The position numbers and the translations under genes are program-made. This document shows positions 1 through 9,413 of a DNA stretch of 64,000 bases, one piece after another. The notes beneath the pieces were generated by a model that was not told where the DNA came from, did not search any database, and was given only the letters and a program-made list of their open reading frames with translations. Numbering within the stretch: position 1 is the first letter of the stretch; the number at the start of each line of letters is the position of its first letter. Origin of the DNA: Caldilineae bacterium (GTDB lineage: Bacteria > Chloroflexota > Anaerolineae > DUEN01); NCBI GenBank assembly GCA_011176545.1, contig DUEN01000103.1, positions 1 to 64,000 on the forward strand. Direction: 5' to 3'.

Positions 1-45
1 AATCTCGGAGGCCCTTGATCCCATCGCTTTGTGGTACAATGAAAG

Positions 46-107
46 TGTTACCCATGTCTCCGAACACTTGTAACCCATGTCCCCGAACACCTGTTACCCA
101 TCTCCCC
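46..107. repeat. Tandem 23-bp repeat, about 2.7 copies (TGTTACCCATGTCTCCGAACACT / TGTAACCCATGTCCCCGAACACC / TGTTACCCATCTCCCC)
   Basis: Direct reading; period of 23 bp with few mismatches. Confidence 0.85.
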
Positions 108-276
108 AGTCTATACACCAGGGAGAAGGGGGCTTGGTTGGGCTTGTGGTCCCCTTTCCCCACTGATGGCCTGGTTCCTCTCTCCGATTCTTGACCGGCC
201 CCTCCCTTCTCTCTACAATGGGAGCGCGGCGGTTACCCACAAGTGCGACATGGATGGCTTCATCACATTCCTTCTT

Positions 277-348
277 ACCGCAGAGACACCGAGGGCGCAG
301 AGCGCCACTCGTATTTTTCGTACTCTGCGTTCTTTGCGTCTCAGCGGT
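277..348. repeat. Dispersed inverted repeat family A (ACCGCAGAGACaCCGAGGGCGCAGAG ... CTCTGCGTtCTTTGCGTCTCAGCGGT)
   Basis: Self-complementary arms; related copies at about 14751, 26166 and 56211. Confidence 0.75.
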
Positions 349-412
349 GAGATATGGGTCATCACCGGAAAGGGAACGAGCTGATCATCGTCACGCGTAA
401 AGGAGTTCGTTT

Positions 413-2374
413 ATGGCTGAGAAGACCGCATGTCAGTGGAAGATTGAGAAGCAGATTTATTATCCCCTGATCACGGAGGTCATGCCATCGCCGGATGGCC
501 GGCGGGTCGTCTACGCGGTGCGGGAGCCGCTGATGACCGACGATAAGAGCGAGTTCCTGACCCATCTCTATCTGGCCCCGACGGACGGCGGCGATCCCGT
601 CCAGCTCACCTTCGGCGAGTACAGTAACCGCGGCGCCCAGTGGTCGCCGGACGGCCGGTATATCGCCTTCCTCTCCACCCGCAGCGGCAAGGCCAACATC
701 TACGTCATGCGCGCCGACGGGGGCGAGGCCTGGACATTGACCCGCTATGAGAAGACGGACGTGGCCGCGCTGAAGTGGTCCCCCGACGGCAAACAGATCG
801 CCTTCACCATGGTCGAGCCGCCGTCGGAGGAAAAGGAGAAGGCGCAGAAGGCCAAGAATGATCCCAAGCTATGGGATGAGGACTTCGACTTTCAACATCT
901 ATACGTGGTGCCCTTCGTCGAGGGGCCGCGAACGCTGCCCGAGGCTCGGCAGATCACACATGGCCGCATGCACGTGATAGACTTCGACTGGCTACCCGAT
1001 GGTCGCACGCTGGCCTTCACCCATCGGCCGACGCCCATGGCCGAGGACTGGCCGGAGACACGGCTGTCCCTCATCGCTACGGACGAGGACGATGCGACGC
1101 CGCGAGAGCTGGCCGTGATCGCCGATCTACAGGCGAAGCCGGCCGTCTCCCCGGATGGGCAATGGATCGCCTGCGCCACCAGTGATCGACCCATCCGCTG
1201 GGCGTTTGCCGGGCGCATCGTGCTCTACCCGGTGAACGGAGGTGAGCCGCGGCCGCTTGCCTACACGCCCGACGGCCAATCGTCCCTGATCGGTTGGTCC
1301 GAAGATGGGAAGGAGGTGTACGCCTGGGAATACAGCGGCGTAAGCTCGCAGATCTGGGCGCTGCCCGTCACCGGGGAGCCTGGCCGCGCCGTTACCGATA
1401 ATGAACGGCTCAAGACGCTTCCAGGCATCAACCGTCGTGGGCAGATCGCCTTCGTTGGCCAGGACTTCCATGAGCCGAACGCGGTCCACCTGCTGGACCC
1501 GGCGACCGGCAAGGCACAGTGCGTCGCCCGGCCGGCCATGCCTGAGGATTGGCCTGATGCCCCGCTGCCCAAGGCCGAGGTGATCCGCTGGAAGGCGCCC
1601 GATGGCCTGGAGATCGAGGGCATCCTCATCTACCCACTAGATTACGAGCCCGGGCGACGCTACCCGCTGATCCTGGAAATCCACGGCGGGCCAGCAGGCG
1701 TCTTCTCCCGGGGCTTCGTCGCCTCGCCGGAGCGGTATGCCAACGCCGTCGCGCTGGCCGAGCGCGGCTTCGTCGTGTTGCGTCCCAACCCGCGTGGCTC
1801 CTCCGGCTACGGCAAGGAATTCCGATTTGCCAACCACGCCGACTGGGGCGGCGGCGACTACGCCGATCTCATGGCCGGGGTGGATTACCTAATCGAGCAG
1901 GGCATCGCCGATCCGGATCGGCTGGGCGTGCTCGGGTGGAGCTACGGCGGCTATATGACGTCCTGGATCATCAGCCATACCGATCGCTTCAAGGCCGCGT
2001 GCGTGGGAGCGGGCGTCACCAACTTGATCGCCATGAACGGCACCAGCGACATCCCCAGCTTCCTGCCGGATTATTTCGACTACGAGTTCTGGGATAACCT
2101 GCAGCCTTATCTGGATCACTCCCCCATCTTTCATGCGAAGGGGGTGAGCACGCCGACGCTGATCCAGCACGGGGAGGAAGATGAGCGGGTGCCGCTCGGA
2201 CAGGGGCGTGAGCTATACAACGCGCTGAAACGGCAGGGCGTGCCGGTAAAGATGGTCATCTACCCCCGGCAGAAGCACAGCATCGAGGAGCCACGGCTGG
2301 CCATCGATGTGAGACAACGGGCTGTGGAATGGCTAGAACGGTGGATCCTGGGACAAGATGGGGAGCATGACTGA
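413..2374 (+). CDS. S9 family peptidase (dipeptidyl aminopeptidase/acylaminoacyl-peptidase type)
   Basis: WD40-like beta-propeller repeats (WSPDGRYIAF), catalytic GWSYGGYMTSW and C-terminal HGEEDERVP / KHSIEEP. Confidence 0.93.
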   Translation: MAEKTACQWKIEKQIYYPLITEVMPSPDGRRVVYAVREPLMTDDKSEFLTHLYLAPTDGGDPVQLTFGEYSNRGAQWSPDGRYIAFLSTRSGKANIYVMRADGGEAWTLTRYEKTDVAALKWSPDGKQIAFTMVEPPSEEKEKAQKAKNDPKLWDEDFDFQHLYVVPFVEGPRTLPEARQITHGRMHVIDFDWLPDGRTLAFTHRPTPMAEDWPETRLSLIATDEDDATPRELAVIADLQAKPAVSPDGQWIACATSDRPIRWAFAGRIVLYPVNGGEPRPLAYTPDGQSSLIGWSEDGKEVYAWEYSGVSSQIWALPVTGEPGRAVTDNERLKTLPGINRRGQIAFVGQDFHEPNAVHLLDPATGKAQCVARPAMPEDWPDAPLPKAEVIRWKAPDGLEIEGILIYPLDYEPGRRYPLILEIHGGPAGVFSRGFVASPERYANAVALAERGFVVLRPNPRGSSGYGKEFRFANHADWGGGDYADLMAGVDYLIEQGIADPDRLGVLGWSYGGYMTSWIISHTDRFKAACVGAGVTNLIAMNGTSDIPSFLPDYFDYEFWDNLQPYLDHSPIFHAKGVSTPTLIQHGEEDERVPLGQGRELYNALKRQGVPVKMVIYPRQKHSIEEPRLAIDVRQRAVEWLERWILGQDGEHD

Positions 2375-2450
2375 GGTCAAAATAGCCCGACTTACCTCTC
2401 AGGAGAGCGCATCTTACAGGGGCGCGGCAAGCTGCGCCCCTGGCGGTCAT

Positions 2451-3431
2451 TTGACAGATGAGCAGAGACCGCAGCCTCGCTTCTGGGTGCGCCACATCCC
2501 CGTCTACGGCGATCTGATCCTGGCGCCCATGGCCGGGTTCTCCGACCTACCCTATCGCTCGATCTGCCGAGAGCTCGGCTCGGCCATGAGCTATACGGAG
2601 TTCGTGTCGGCCAACACCGTCATCCACCAGAGAGCACTGACTGATCGTGCCTTGCGGCGGTTGCGCTATAAACCGGAAGAGCGGCCCGTGGTCTTCCAGA
2701 TCGCCGGCGCCGACGAGGACGCCATCGTAGAGGCCGCCAAGCGCATCGAAGAGCTGGAGCCGGATATCATCGACTTGAACCTGGGATGCCCGGCGCGGCG
2801 CGTGTGCGCAGGAGGGGCCGGAGCCGCCCTCCTGCGAGATCCGGCCAAGGTCGCCCGCATCTTTCGCAAATTGACGGCCGCGCTGTCCGTTCCCGTCACG
2901 GGCAAGATCCGTCTGGGGTGGGACGCCCAGAGCCGCAACTATTTGGAGGTCGCCCGGGCGATGGAGGAGAACGGCGCGGCGTTGATCGCCGTACACGCCC
3001 GGACGCGGGATCAGGACTACAGCCAGCCGGCCTCATGGGAGGCCATCGCCGAGATCAAGCAGATGGTCTCTGTGCCCGTCATCGGGAATGGCGACGCGAT
3101 CACGGTGGCCGATATCGAACGTATGCTCGTCGAGACCGGCTGCGACGCCGTCATGGTCGGCCGCGGCGCCATGGGACATCCCTGGATCTTCCAGCGGATC
3201 GATCGCGATCAGGTGCCTATCGAGGAAAAGATCGCGATGATCCGCCGCCATCTGCGGGAGATGTTAGCCTTCTACGGCGAGCCGTTGGGGCTCATCCTGA
3301 TGCGAAAGCACATCCCGTGCTACCTGAAGGGCCACTATCGGATCCGTCGCCTCCGCCACTCCCTGCTCCGTTGCGAGGACGTGGAGACGTTCCACCGCCT
3401 CCTGGACGAGCTGGCCCAGACTCTCAAATAG
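2451..3431 (+). CDS. dus: tRNA-dihydrouridine synthase
   Basis: LAPMAGFSDLPYRSICRELG, DLNLGCPARRVCAGGAGAALL, HARTRDQDYSQPASWEAI. TTG start at 2451 preferred over the ORF-track start 2358 because a palindrome (2417-2442) lies in the extension. Confidence 0.9.
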   Translation: MTDEQRPQPRFWVRHIPVYGDLILAPMAGFSDLPYRSICRELGSAMSYTEFVSANTVIHQRALTDRALRRLRYKPEERPVVFQIAGADEDAIVEAAKRIEELEPDIIDLNLGCPARRVCAGGAGAALLRDPAKVARIFRKLTAALSVPVTGKIRLGWDAQSRNYLEVARAMEENGAALIAVHARTRDQDYSQPASWEAIAEIKQMVSVPVIGNGDAITVADIERMLVETGCDAVMVGRGAMGHPWIFQRIDRDQVPIEEKIAMIRRHLREMLAFYGEPLGLILMRKHIPCYLKGHYRIRRLRHSLLRCEDVETFHRLLDELAQTLK

Positions 3432-3462
3432 AAGCCCGGCTTCTGACAGAAGCCGGGCTTCT
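3430..3462. terminator. Bidirectional hairpin AGAAGCCCGGCTTCT-GAC-AGAAGCCGGGCTTCT between convergent genes
   Basis: Perfect 15-bp stem between dus and the DapB-like gene. Confidence 0.75.
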
Positions 3463-3475
3463 GATATCTAACGTG

Positions 3476-4471
3476 TCACCAATAATGTACCGGCGGCAGG
3501 TCCCGCATGGTGACCAGGCCGGGCGGGGCCGTGACTACGCGTGGGATCACGTTCACCGCCATGGCCACCGTCGCCAGGTCACCATTGGTCCCCCGCAGCA
3601 CGACCTCCAGATCCGGCTTCCCCTCGATGAGGATGATATCCTGCTCATCGCCAGCCTCTAGCGCGGCGATGAAGGTGAGCACGATGAATTCGCCCGATTC
3701 TGTGTAGCCGCGGCCGATCTGCTTCAGCCCGCGCACCTGGCCTGGCTTCACCTCGACATACGGGGTATAAATCGGGTGCTCGGCCAGCACGGGCTCCATG
3801 TGCTCCTCATAGTGCACTAACCGTCGCCCCAACGTATCGGCGATGTGATCCATCGACTCCCGCAATCCCACATGCCCCATGCGGCCGGTCGCCATCTTCT
3901 CCTGAAACGCCTCGGGTGTCATCCCCGCGCCGATCTTAAGCTGAAACGGCCCCCGCCGTTTGGAGGCATCGACCACCCGGGTCACCGCGATGTGATCCAC
4001 AGACTGACAGATGGCGGTCAGGGTAATGGGCAGCGTGTCCATGAGGAAGCCGGGATTTACCCCGGTGCCCAGAACCGTCTTCCCGCAACGCCGGGCGACC
4101 GCGTCGATCTCCTCCGCCTCCGTCGGATGGGCGATCCAGGGGAAGGACAACTCCTCCGCTGTGGAGACCACGTCCAACCCGGCCTCCAGGATCTCGGTGA
4201 TCTGGGGTTTGAACAACTTGAAGTAGGAGCTGGTGGAATGCACGGCGACGTCGGCGGATGTCTCAGCCAGCACCTCGCTCAGGCGGGCGCGTATGGGGAA
4301 GCCCAGTGGCCGCTCCAAGCCGATCACCTCGCCAGCGTCGCGGCCGACCTTTTGCGGATCGATGTCCACCGCGCCCACCAGCGTCAACCCGCGGCGTTCC
4401 ACCACATGTCGGGCGATGGCGCTGCCGATGGGGCCAAGGCCGTATTGCACCACGCGAATGGGATCAGCCAT
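3476..4471 (-). CDS. NAD(P)-dependent dehydrogenase, dihydrodipicolinate reductase / 2,4-diaminopentanoate dehydrogenase-like
   Basis: N-terminal IRVVQYGLGPIGSAIARHVVERRGLTLVGAVDID Rossmann motif; start MADPIRV at 4471. Confidence 0.7.
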   Translation of the reverse strand: MADPIRVVQYGLGPIGSAIARHVVERRGLTLVGAVDIDPQKVGRDAGEVIGLERPLGFPIRARLSEVLAETSADVAVHSTSSYFKLFKPQITEILEAGLDVVSTAEELSFPWIAHPTEAEEIDAVARRCGKTVLGTGVNPGFLMDTLPITLTAICQSVDHIAVTRVVDASKRRGPFQLKIGAGMTPEAFQEKMATGRMGHVGLRESMDHIADTLGRRLVHYEEHMEPVLAEHPIYTPYVEVKPGQVRGLKQIGRGYTESGEFIVLTFIAALEAGDEQDIILIEGKPDLEVVLRGTNGDLATVAMAVNVIPRVVTAPPGLVTMRDLPPVHYW

Positions 4472-4640
4472 GAGTTCACCTCCCGGCGGGGGAATATAAC
4501 ACGCCCGCGTGAGAGGAGCAACCCGCGCGACCTTTCCAGGCACAACGAGGGATCATCGGCCCCTCGCGAGATCAGCGTTGGAGTCTTTCTCATGCGCTGT
4601 TACAGAGATGGAAAAGTCCGACGGATGAGCATGAGATTAT

Positions 4641-4669
4641 TTGACATCGCTACTTACGTGGACTATAAT
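4641..4669 (+). promoter_or_regulatory. Consensus sigma70-type promoter: TTGACA - 17 bp - TATAAT
   Basis: Direct reading: -35 at 4641-4646, -10 at 4664-4669. Confidence 0.8.
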
Positions 4670-4675
4670 GAATGT

Positions 4676-4689
4676 TGACAGCGCTGTCA
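4676..4689. promoter_or_regulatory. LacI-type operator TGACAGCGCTGTCA (perfect 14-bp palindrome)
   Basis: Starts at the predicted +1 of lacI; identical copy at 5799-5812. Confidence 0.75.
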
Positions 4690-4719
4690 TACCCGCACAT
4701 CGGGAGGACATTAGATCCA

Positions 4720-5748
4720 GTGTCCGTCACCATCTTCGATGTGGCCAGGCATGTGGGTGTCTCCATCAAGACAGTCTCCCGCGTCATCAACAATGACCCC
4801 GTCGTCAGCGAGGATACTCGTGCCAAAGTGATGGCCGCTGTGCGGGAATTGGGTTACGTTCCTAATGTCTCCGCTCGGCGTCTGGCCAGTCGGCGTTCCT
4901 ACGTCGTCGGTCTTGTCTTCCATAACGCCACCTGGGCCTATATCACCGAAGTTCAACAGGGGGTGTTGGAGACCTGCCGTAAAGAAGGATACGGCATGCT
5001 CATCCATCCCTGCAATGCGAAGAAATCAGAAGACCAACAAGAGATCTTACGCCTGGTAGCCCAGCAGCAAGTAGATGGGTTTATCTTCACTCCGCCGTGT
5101 GATAACGCAGTGGCTCTTCTAGAGGAACTCGAGGCCCGGCGTATTCCCTTTGTCCGCCTCACCCCTTGTGTCCGCCAGGGCCCCTCGCCTTTCGTCGCAG
5201 CGGACGATTGGCGCGGGGCATACGAGATGACCGAGCATCTGATCAATCTGGGTCACCGACGGATTGGCTTCATCATGGGAAACCCTGATCACCAGGCCAG
5301 TCATGATCGGTTGGCGGGCTTCAAGGCCGCCCTGGAAGCCCATAGGATCCCTTTCAATCCTGCGTTGATCCAGCAAGGAGATTTTCAATTTGAATCTGGG
5401 GTTACATGTGCTCGAGCGTTGCTGGGGATGGAGCCAAGGCCGACCGCCATCTTCGCCAGCAATGACGATATGGCGGCAGGTGTGCTGGCAGTAGCCCATC
5501 AGATGGGGATCTCGATCCCTGCGGACCTCTCCGTGGCTGGATTTGATGACGTCCCTTTGGCCCGACAAGTCTGGCCAGCTTTGACCACGATTCGTCAGCC
5601 GATATATGAGATCGCCGTATCCGCCGCTCAATTACTGATCCGTTTGCTGAAAGGGGAATCCGTAGAGACCTCCTTCTATGAACTTCCCACCACTCTCATC
5701 GTTCGGGAGTCAACGGGGCCGGTAGGGGATCCTGAATCCCTCGGCTAA
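4720..5748 (+). CDS. LacI family transcriptional regulator
   Basis: VTIFDVARHVGVSIKTVSRVINNDPVVSEDTRAKV helix-turn-helix; periplasmic-binding-like domain. GTG start at 4720 with upstream GGGAGG. Confidence 0.93.
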   Translation: MSVTIFDVARHVGVSIKTVSRVINNDPVVSEDTRAKVMAAVRELGYVPNVSARRLASRRSYVVGLVFHNATWAYITEVQQGVLETCRKEGYGMLIHPCNAKKSEDQQEILRLVAQQQVDGFIFTPPCDNAVALLEELEARRIPFVRLTPCVRQGPSPFVAADDWRGAYEMTEHLINLGHRRIGFIMGNPDHQASHDRLAGFKAALEAHRIPFNPALIQQGDFQFESGVTCARALLGMEPRPTAIFASNDDMAAGVLAVAHQMGISIPADLSVAGFDDVPLARQVWPALTTIRQPIYEIAVSAAQLLIRLLKGESVETSFYELPTTLIVRESTGPVGDPESLG

Positions 5749-5778
5749 GGCACACGAGGCGGCAGAGGAAGGCGTTGT

Positions 5779-6720
5779 ATGAAAATGCAACAAGTGATTG
5801 ACAGCGCTGTCACAACCATCAGAAGGCCACGAGTTTCGCGTTTACAGCGCCGCGAGTGGCTGGCGGCTGCCCTTTTCATCGCGCCCAATATGATCGGCCT
5901 AGTGGTATTCATCTTGGGGCCGGTCATCGCGGGCTTTCTGCTCAGCTTCACCAAATGGGATATGCTCAGCCCACCGGAATGGATAGGGCTTGAGAACTAT
6001 CGTGCCTTGTTGTTCGATGACCCCTTGTTCTGGCTAACCCTGAAAAACACGCTCTACTATACCGTGCTGGTCATCCCCATCGGCACGACCATCTCCCTAG
6101 GTTTAGCCCTGGCGCTCAACACTTCCCTGAAGGGCGTCGCCATTTATCGGACGATCTTCTTCATCCCCGTAGTTGCCTCCGCCGTTGCCGTCGCGGTCGT
6201 CTGGAAGTGGGTATTTCAGCCGGATTTCGGTTTATTGAACGCATTGTTGCGCTCCATCGGGATTAAACCGCAAGGATGGCTCAATGATCCAAGTCAAGCT
6301 ATGCCCTCTGTCGCGGCAGTAGCTATCTGGCAAGGCATGGGCTATAACATGGTCATCTTCCTGGCGGGTCTAAAGGGCATCCCCAGGCACCTTTATGAGG
6401 CTGCCGCTCTCGACGGCGCGAGGGGATGGCAGCGCTTCTGGTATATTACGTTGCCCCTTCTGACTCCTACGCTCTTTTTCGTGCTCATCATGTCCATCAT
6501 TTCCTCCTTCCAGGTCTTCGCTCAGGTCTTCGTCATGACGCAAGGCGGGCCCGGTAACGCGACTCGGGTATACGTGTACTACCTATGGGAGAATGCCTTC
6601 TCTTGGTTTAAGATGGGATACGCCTCTGCTATGGCATACATCCTATTCCTGATCATTTTGGTCATCACCATATTACAAGTGAAATTCTTAGGACGGCGCG
6701 TGCAATATGAACTAGGCTAA
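5779..6720 (+). CDS. Carbohydrate ABC transporter permease (MalF type)
   Basis: LAAALFIAPNMIGLVVFILGPVIAGFLLSFTKWD; EAAALDGARGWQRFWYITLPLL. Confidence 0.92.
   Translation: MKMQQVIDSAVTTIRRPRVSRLQRREWLAAALFIAPNMIGLVVFILGPVIAGFLLSFTKWDMLSPPEWIGLENYRALLFDDPLFWLTLKNTLYYTVLVIPIGTTISLGLALALNTSLKGVAIYRTIFFIPVVASAVAVAVVWKWVFQPDFGLLNALLRSIGIKPQGWLNDPSQAMPSVAAVAIWQGMGYNMVIFLAGLKGIPRHLYEAAALDGARGWQRFWYITLPLLTPTLFFVLIMSIISSFQVFAQVFVMTQGGPGNATRVYVYYLWENAFSWFKMGYASAMAYILFLIILVITILQVKFLGRRVQYELG
5799..5812. promoter_or_regulatory. Second LacI-type operator TGACAGCGCTGTCA, inside the 5' coding part of the permease ORF
   Basis: Identical to 4676-4689. Confidence 0.65.
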
Positions 6721-6732
6721 AGGGGGAACGGG

Positions 6733-7566
6733 ATGGTTATCAAACGGCAGATGCTTCATTTGATCGGACATATCGGCCTTAGCCTCGTCGCCCTCACCTG
6801 TTTGTTCCCTTACTTCTGGATGGTGAGCACCTCCTTTAAGCTGAAGGGGCACGTCTTCGCCTTTCCGCCGGAGTGGATCCCCAATCCGGCGACGCTAGAT
6901 GCCTATCGTCGGCTATTCACCTACATCCCGTTCTTCCGTCAATTTCTGAACACGGTGTTCGTATGTGTAACGATCGTCATCGGTCAATTGATATTCTCTT
7001 CGATGGGCGCCTACGCCTTTGCCCGGCTGCGTTTCCCCGGCCGCGACGTGTTGTTCCTAGCCTACCTTGCCACGATGATGGTCCCGGGACAGGTCACCTT
7101 GATCCCCTCTTACGTGTTGATGCGGATATTGGGATGGATCAACACCTATTGGGCGTTGATCGGCCCGCCGTTCCTGGGCAGCGCCTTCGCCACCTTCTTC
7201 CTGCGCCAGTTTATGATGACCATCCCGGTGGAGCTGGAAGACGCCGCGCGTATCGACGGAGCGGGTTACTTTCGCATCTATAGCACGATCATGTTGCCGC
7301 TGATCCGGCCCGCACTCGCCACCATCGCCGTCTTCGCCTTCGTCTACTTCTGGAACGATTTCCTGTGGCCGTTGGTGGTCATCAACTCGGAGGAGAAGAA
7401 GGTGCTCACCGTGGCCATCGCTACCCTCGCACAGAGCTATTACGGCGTCGACTGGCCGGTGATGATGGCAGGCGCCGTCCTTTCCGTGCTACCCCTTCTG
7501 CTGATCTTCTTCTCAGCACAACGCTACTTCGTGGAGGGCATCGTGATGAGCGGCTTGAAGGGATGA
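6733..7566 (+). CDS. Carbohydrate ABC transporter permease (MalG type)
   Basis: LEDAARIDGAGYFRIYSTIMLPLIRPALATIAVFAFVYFWNDFLWPL EAA-loop signature. Confidence 0.93.
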   Translation: MVIKRQMLHLIGHIGLSLVALTCLFPYFWMVSTSFKLKGHVFAFPPEWIPNPATLDAYRRLFTYIPFFRQFLNTVFVCVTIVIGQLIFSSMGAYAFARLRFPGRDVLFLAYLATMMVPGQVTLIPSYVLMRILGWINTYWALIGPPFLGSAFATFFLRQFMMTIPVELEDAARIDGAGYFRIYSTIMLPLIRPALATIAVFAFVYFWNDFLWPLVVINSEEKKVLTVAIATLAQSYYGVDWPVMMAGAVLSVLPLLLIFFSAQRYFVEGIVMSGLKG

Positions 7567-7726
7567 CGCTTGCGACCGGAGAGCCGACGAGGCGACCACA
7601 GCGGAGATGCTCGGAAGGGAGGTGATAGCCCGCTCTTATCTGGATGCGGGGTAGATCCATTACCGCGAACGACGTAGTCAATTCGCGGAAGGAGGATCGG
7701 CCTTACGCAAGATCAATCTAACATAT

Positions 7727-9112
7727 ATGAGGAGGAGGGCACAGATGTTTGGTCGAATGGATAAAGGCACTCGCTGTATGTCGGTTCTGGCACTGCTCAC
7801 CGTGGCGTCTCTGCTCATCGTTGCCTGCGCGCCCATGGCGGCGACGCCAGCCCCTTCAGCCGCCACCCAACCACCAGCTCCGGAGGAGGAAAAGCCGACG
7901 AAGCTCGTCGTCGCCTCGTTCTATCCGGTAGATAAGGTATCCGGATGGGATGGTCTGGTCGAGCGCTTCAAGGAGAAGCACCCCAACGTTGAGATCGAAG
8001 TACAGGTGACCACCTTCGAGCAATATCTGCCGAAATTGCTCAGCCAGATCGCAGGTGGCGTCGCCCCCGACGTAGTCGCGGTGGAGAACACCCCGTTCCC
8101 GCAGTTCGTCCAGAAGGGGATCTTGGAGGATCTGACGCCGTTCCTGGAGAACACGCCCGGCTTCTCTCTCGATGACTTCTTCCCTCACCTCATCGATCGC
8201 TACACCGTGGAGGGGAAAGTCTACGGCATCCCCTACGATGCACAACCCAACGCCATCCTTTATTACAACCCGGCCATCTTCGACGAAGAGGGGGTGGAGT
8301 ACCCGAACAAGGATTGGACCTGGTATGATTTGCTGGAGGCCGCCAAAAAGCTGACGAAAGTGGACGCAGATGGCAATGTGGAGCGATATGGCTGGGATAT
8401 CTGCGGCAACAACTGGGCCTACTTCGTCTACTCCAACGGCGGGGGGATCGTAGATGATGTCAAGCATCCGACGCGCTCCCGATTGGATGAGCCGGAGGCC
8501 ATCGAAGGCGTCCAATTCTACGTGGATATGATGTATAAGCACAAGGTGGCCCCTAGCCCACAGACCCTGGAGTCCCTTGGCGGCTACCAGGCCACGGCCA
8601 ACCTCTTCATCGCCGGCAAGACGGCCATGTTCCAATGCGGCTTCTGGATCGCCGTGGAGCATCCGGAAGAGTTTAAGGATATGGGGGTACGCATCGCCAT
8701 GGGGCCGATGGGTCCCAATAAGACGCGTGCCTACCCGACCGGTGGGACCGCCTATGCCATCCTGAAGTCGTCGAAGAACAAGAAACTGGCCTGGGAGTTC
8801 ATCACCTTCTTCCTGGGACCGGTGGGCTACGAAGAGGCGTATAAGGCGGCCAAGCTCGGGGCCATCTATCCTCCAGCGCACATCCCGTCCTTCGAGTGGT
8901 ACATGCAGCAGCCTATTGAGTTCGTGGACACACTGGAGCCGAACAAGGAGGCCCTCAACTACATCATCTTCGCCCCTGCCGATTTGCGCTGGCCGGAGAT
9001 CAACTCCAAGTGTGTCCAGCCGGAGATGGATCTCATCCTGCGCAATGAGAAGCCCGTCGAACCGACGATGAAATCCATCGCCGAGTGCGTAAATGCGGAG
9101 CTGGCTAAATAG
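7727..9112 (+). CDS. Sugar ABC transporter substrate-binding lipoprotein
   Basis: Lipobox VASLLIVACAP; FKEKHPNVEIEVQVTTFEQYLPKLLSQIAGG. Confidence 0.92.
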   Translation: MRRRAQMFGRMDKGTRCMSVLALLTVASLLIVACAPMAATPAPSAATQPPAPEEEKPTKLVVASFYPVDKVSGWDGLVERFKEKHPNVEIEVQVTTFEQYLPKLLSQIAGGVAPDVVAVENTPFPQFVQKGILEDLTPFLENTPGFSLDDFFPHLIDRYTVEGKVYGIPYDAQPNAILYYNPAIFDEEGVEYPNKDWTWYDLLEAAKKLTKVDADGNVERYGWDICGNNWAYFVYSNGGGIVDDVKHPTRSRLDEPEAIEGVQFYVDMMYKHKVAPSPQTLESLGGYQATANLFIAGKTAMFQCGFWIAVEHPEEFKDMGVRIAMGPMGPNKTRAYPTGGTAYAILKSSKNKKLAWEFITFFLGPVGYEEAYKAAKLGAIYPPAHIPSFEWYMQQPIEFVDTLEPNKEALNYIIFAPADLRWPEINSKCVQPEMDLILRNEKPVEPTMKSIAECVNAELAK

Positions 9113-9141
9113 TCCGCTTGTTTTGTCTCAACTAGGTGCTG

Positions 9142-9175
9142 GGGGATAGCGGAGGCAATGCCCTCCGCTATCCCC
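9142..9175. terminator. GC-rich hairpin GGGGATAGCGGAGG-loop-CCTCCGCTATCCCC after the binding-protein gene, no U-tract
   Basis: 14-bp perfect stem. Confidence 0.55.
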
Positions 9176-9413
9176 TAAAGCGCAGGATTGCTGCCGAAAG
9201 TTGTGATGGTCTCCTAAAGTCGTGGTGATCTCCCTATGAGGTTGGTGCGCTCACAAGAGATCGTCTGCAGCTCGGCGCCGCATACGCATAAATGATGGCA
9301 CCTGAAGGCCCTTTCCCAGGCGCCGGGATTTATTCGCCGCCTGCACCATCTGTAGAGGCACCAACATACATTAGGGAGACCACTAAGATTGCGCTCAGAG
9401 AGGATCTGATTCT

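Noticed and set aside
166-400. Small ORFs at the window start (72 aa and 69 aa)
   Set aside because: They run through a family A dispersed repeat and show no protein family signal.
2786-3661. 291-aa plus-strand ORF overlapping dus
   Set aside because: Out-of-frame GC-rich ORF (PGAARVRRRGRSRPP) running through dus and the terminator.
4672-4719. Upstream ATG start for lacI given by the ORF track
   Set aside because: It lies within 3 bp of the -10 box and overlaps the operator at the predicted transcription start; the GTG at 4720 with an RBS is more plausible.
7856-8881. 341-aa minus-strand ORF
   Set aside because: Antisense shadow of the first substrate-binding protein gene.
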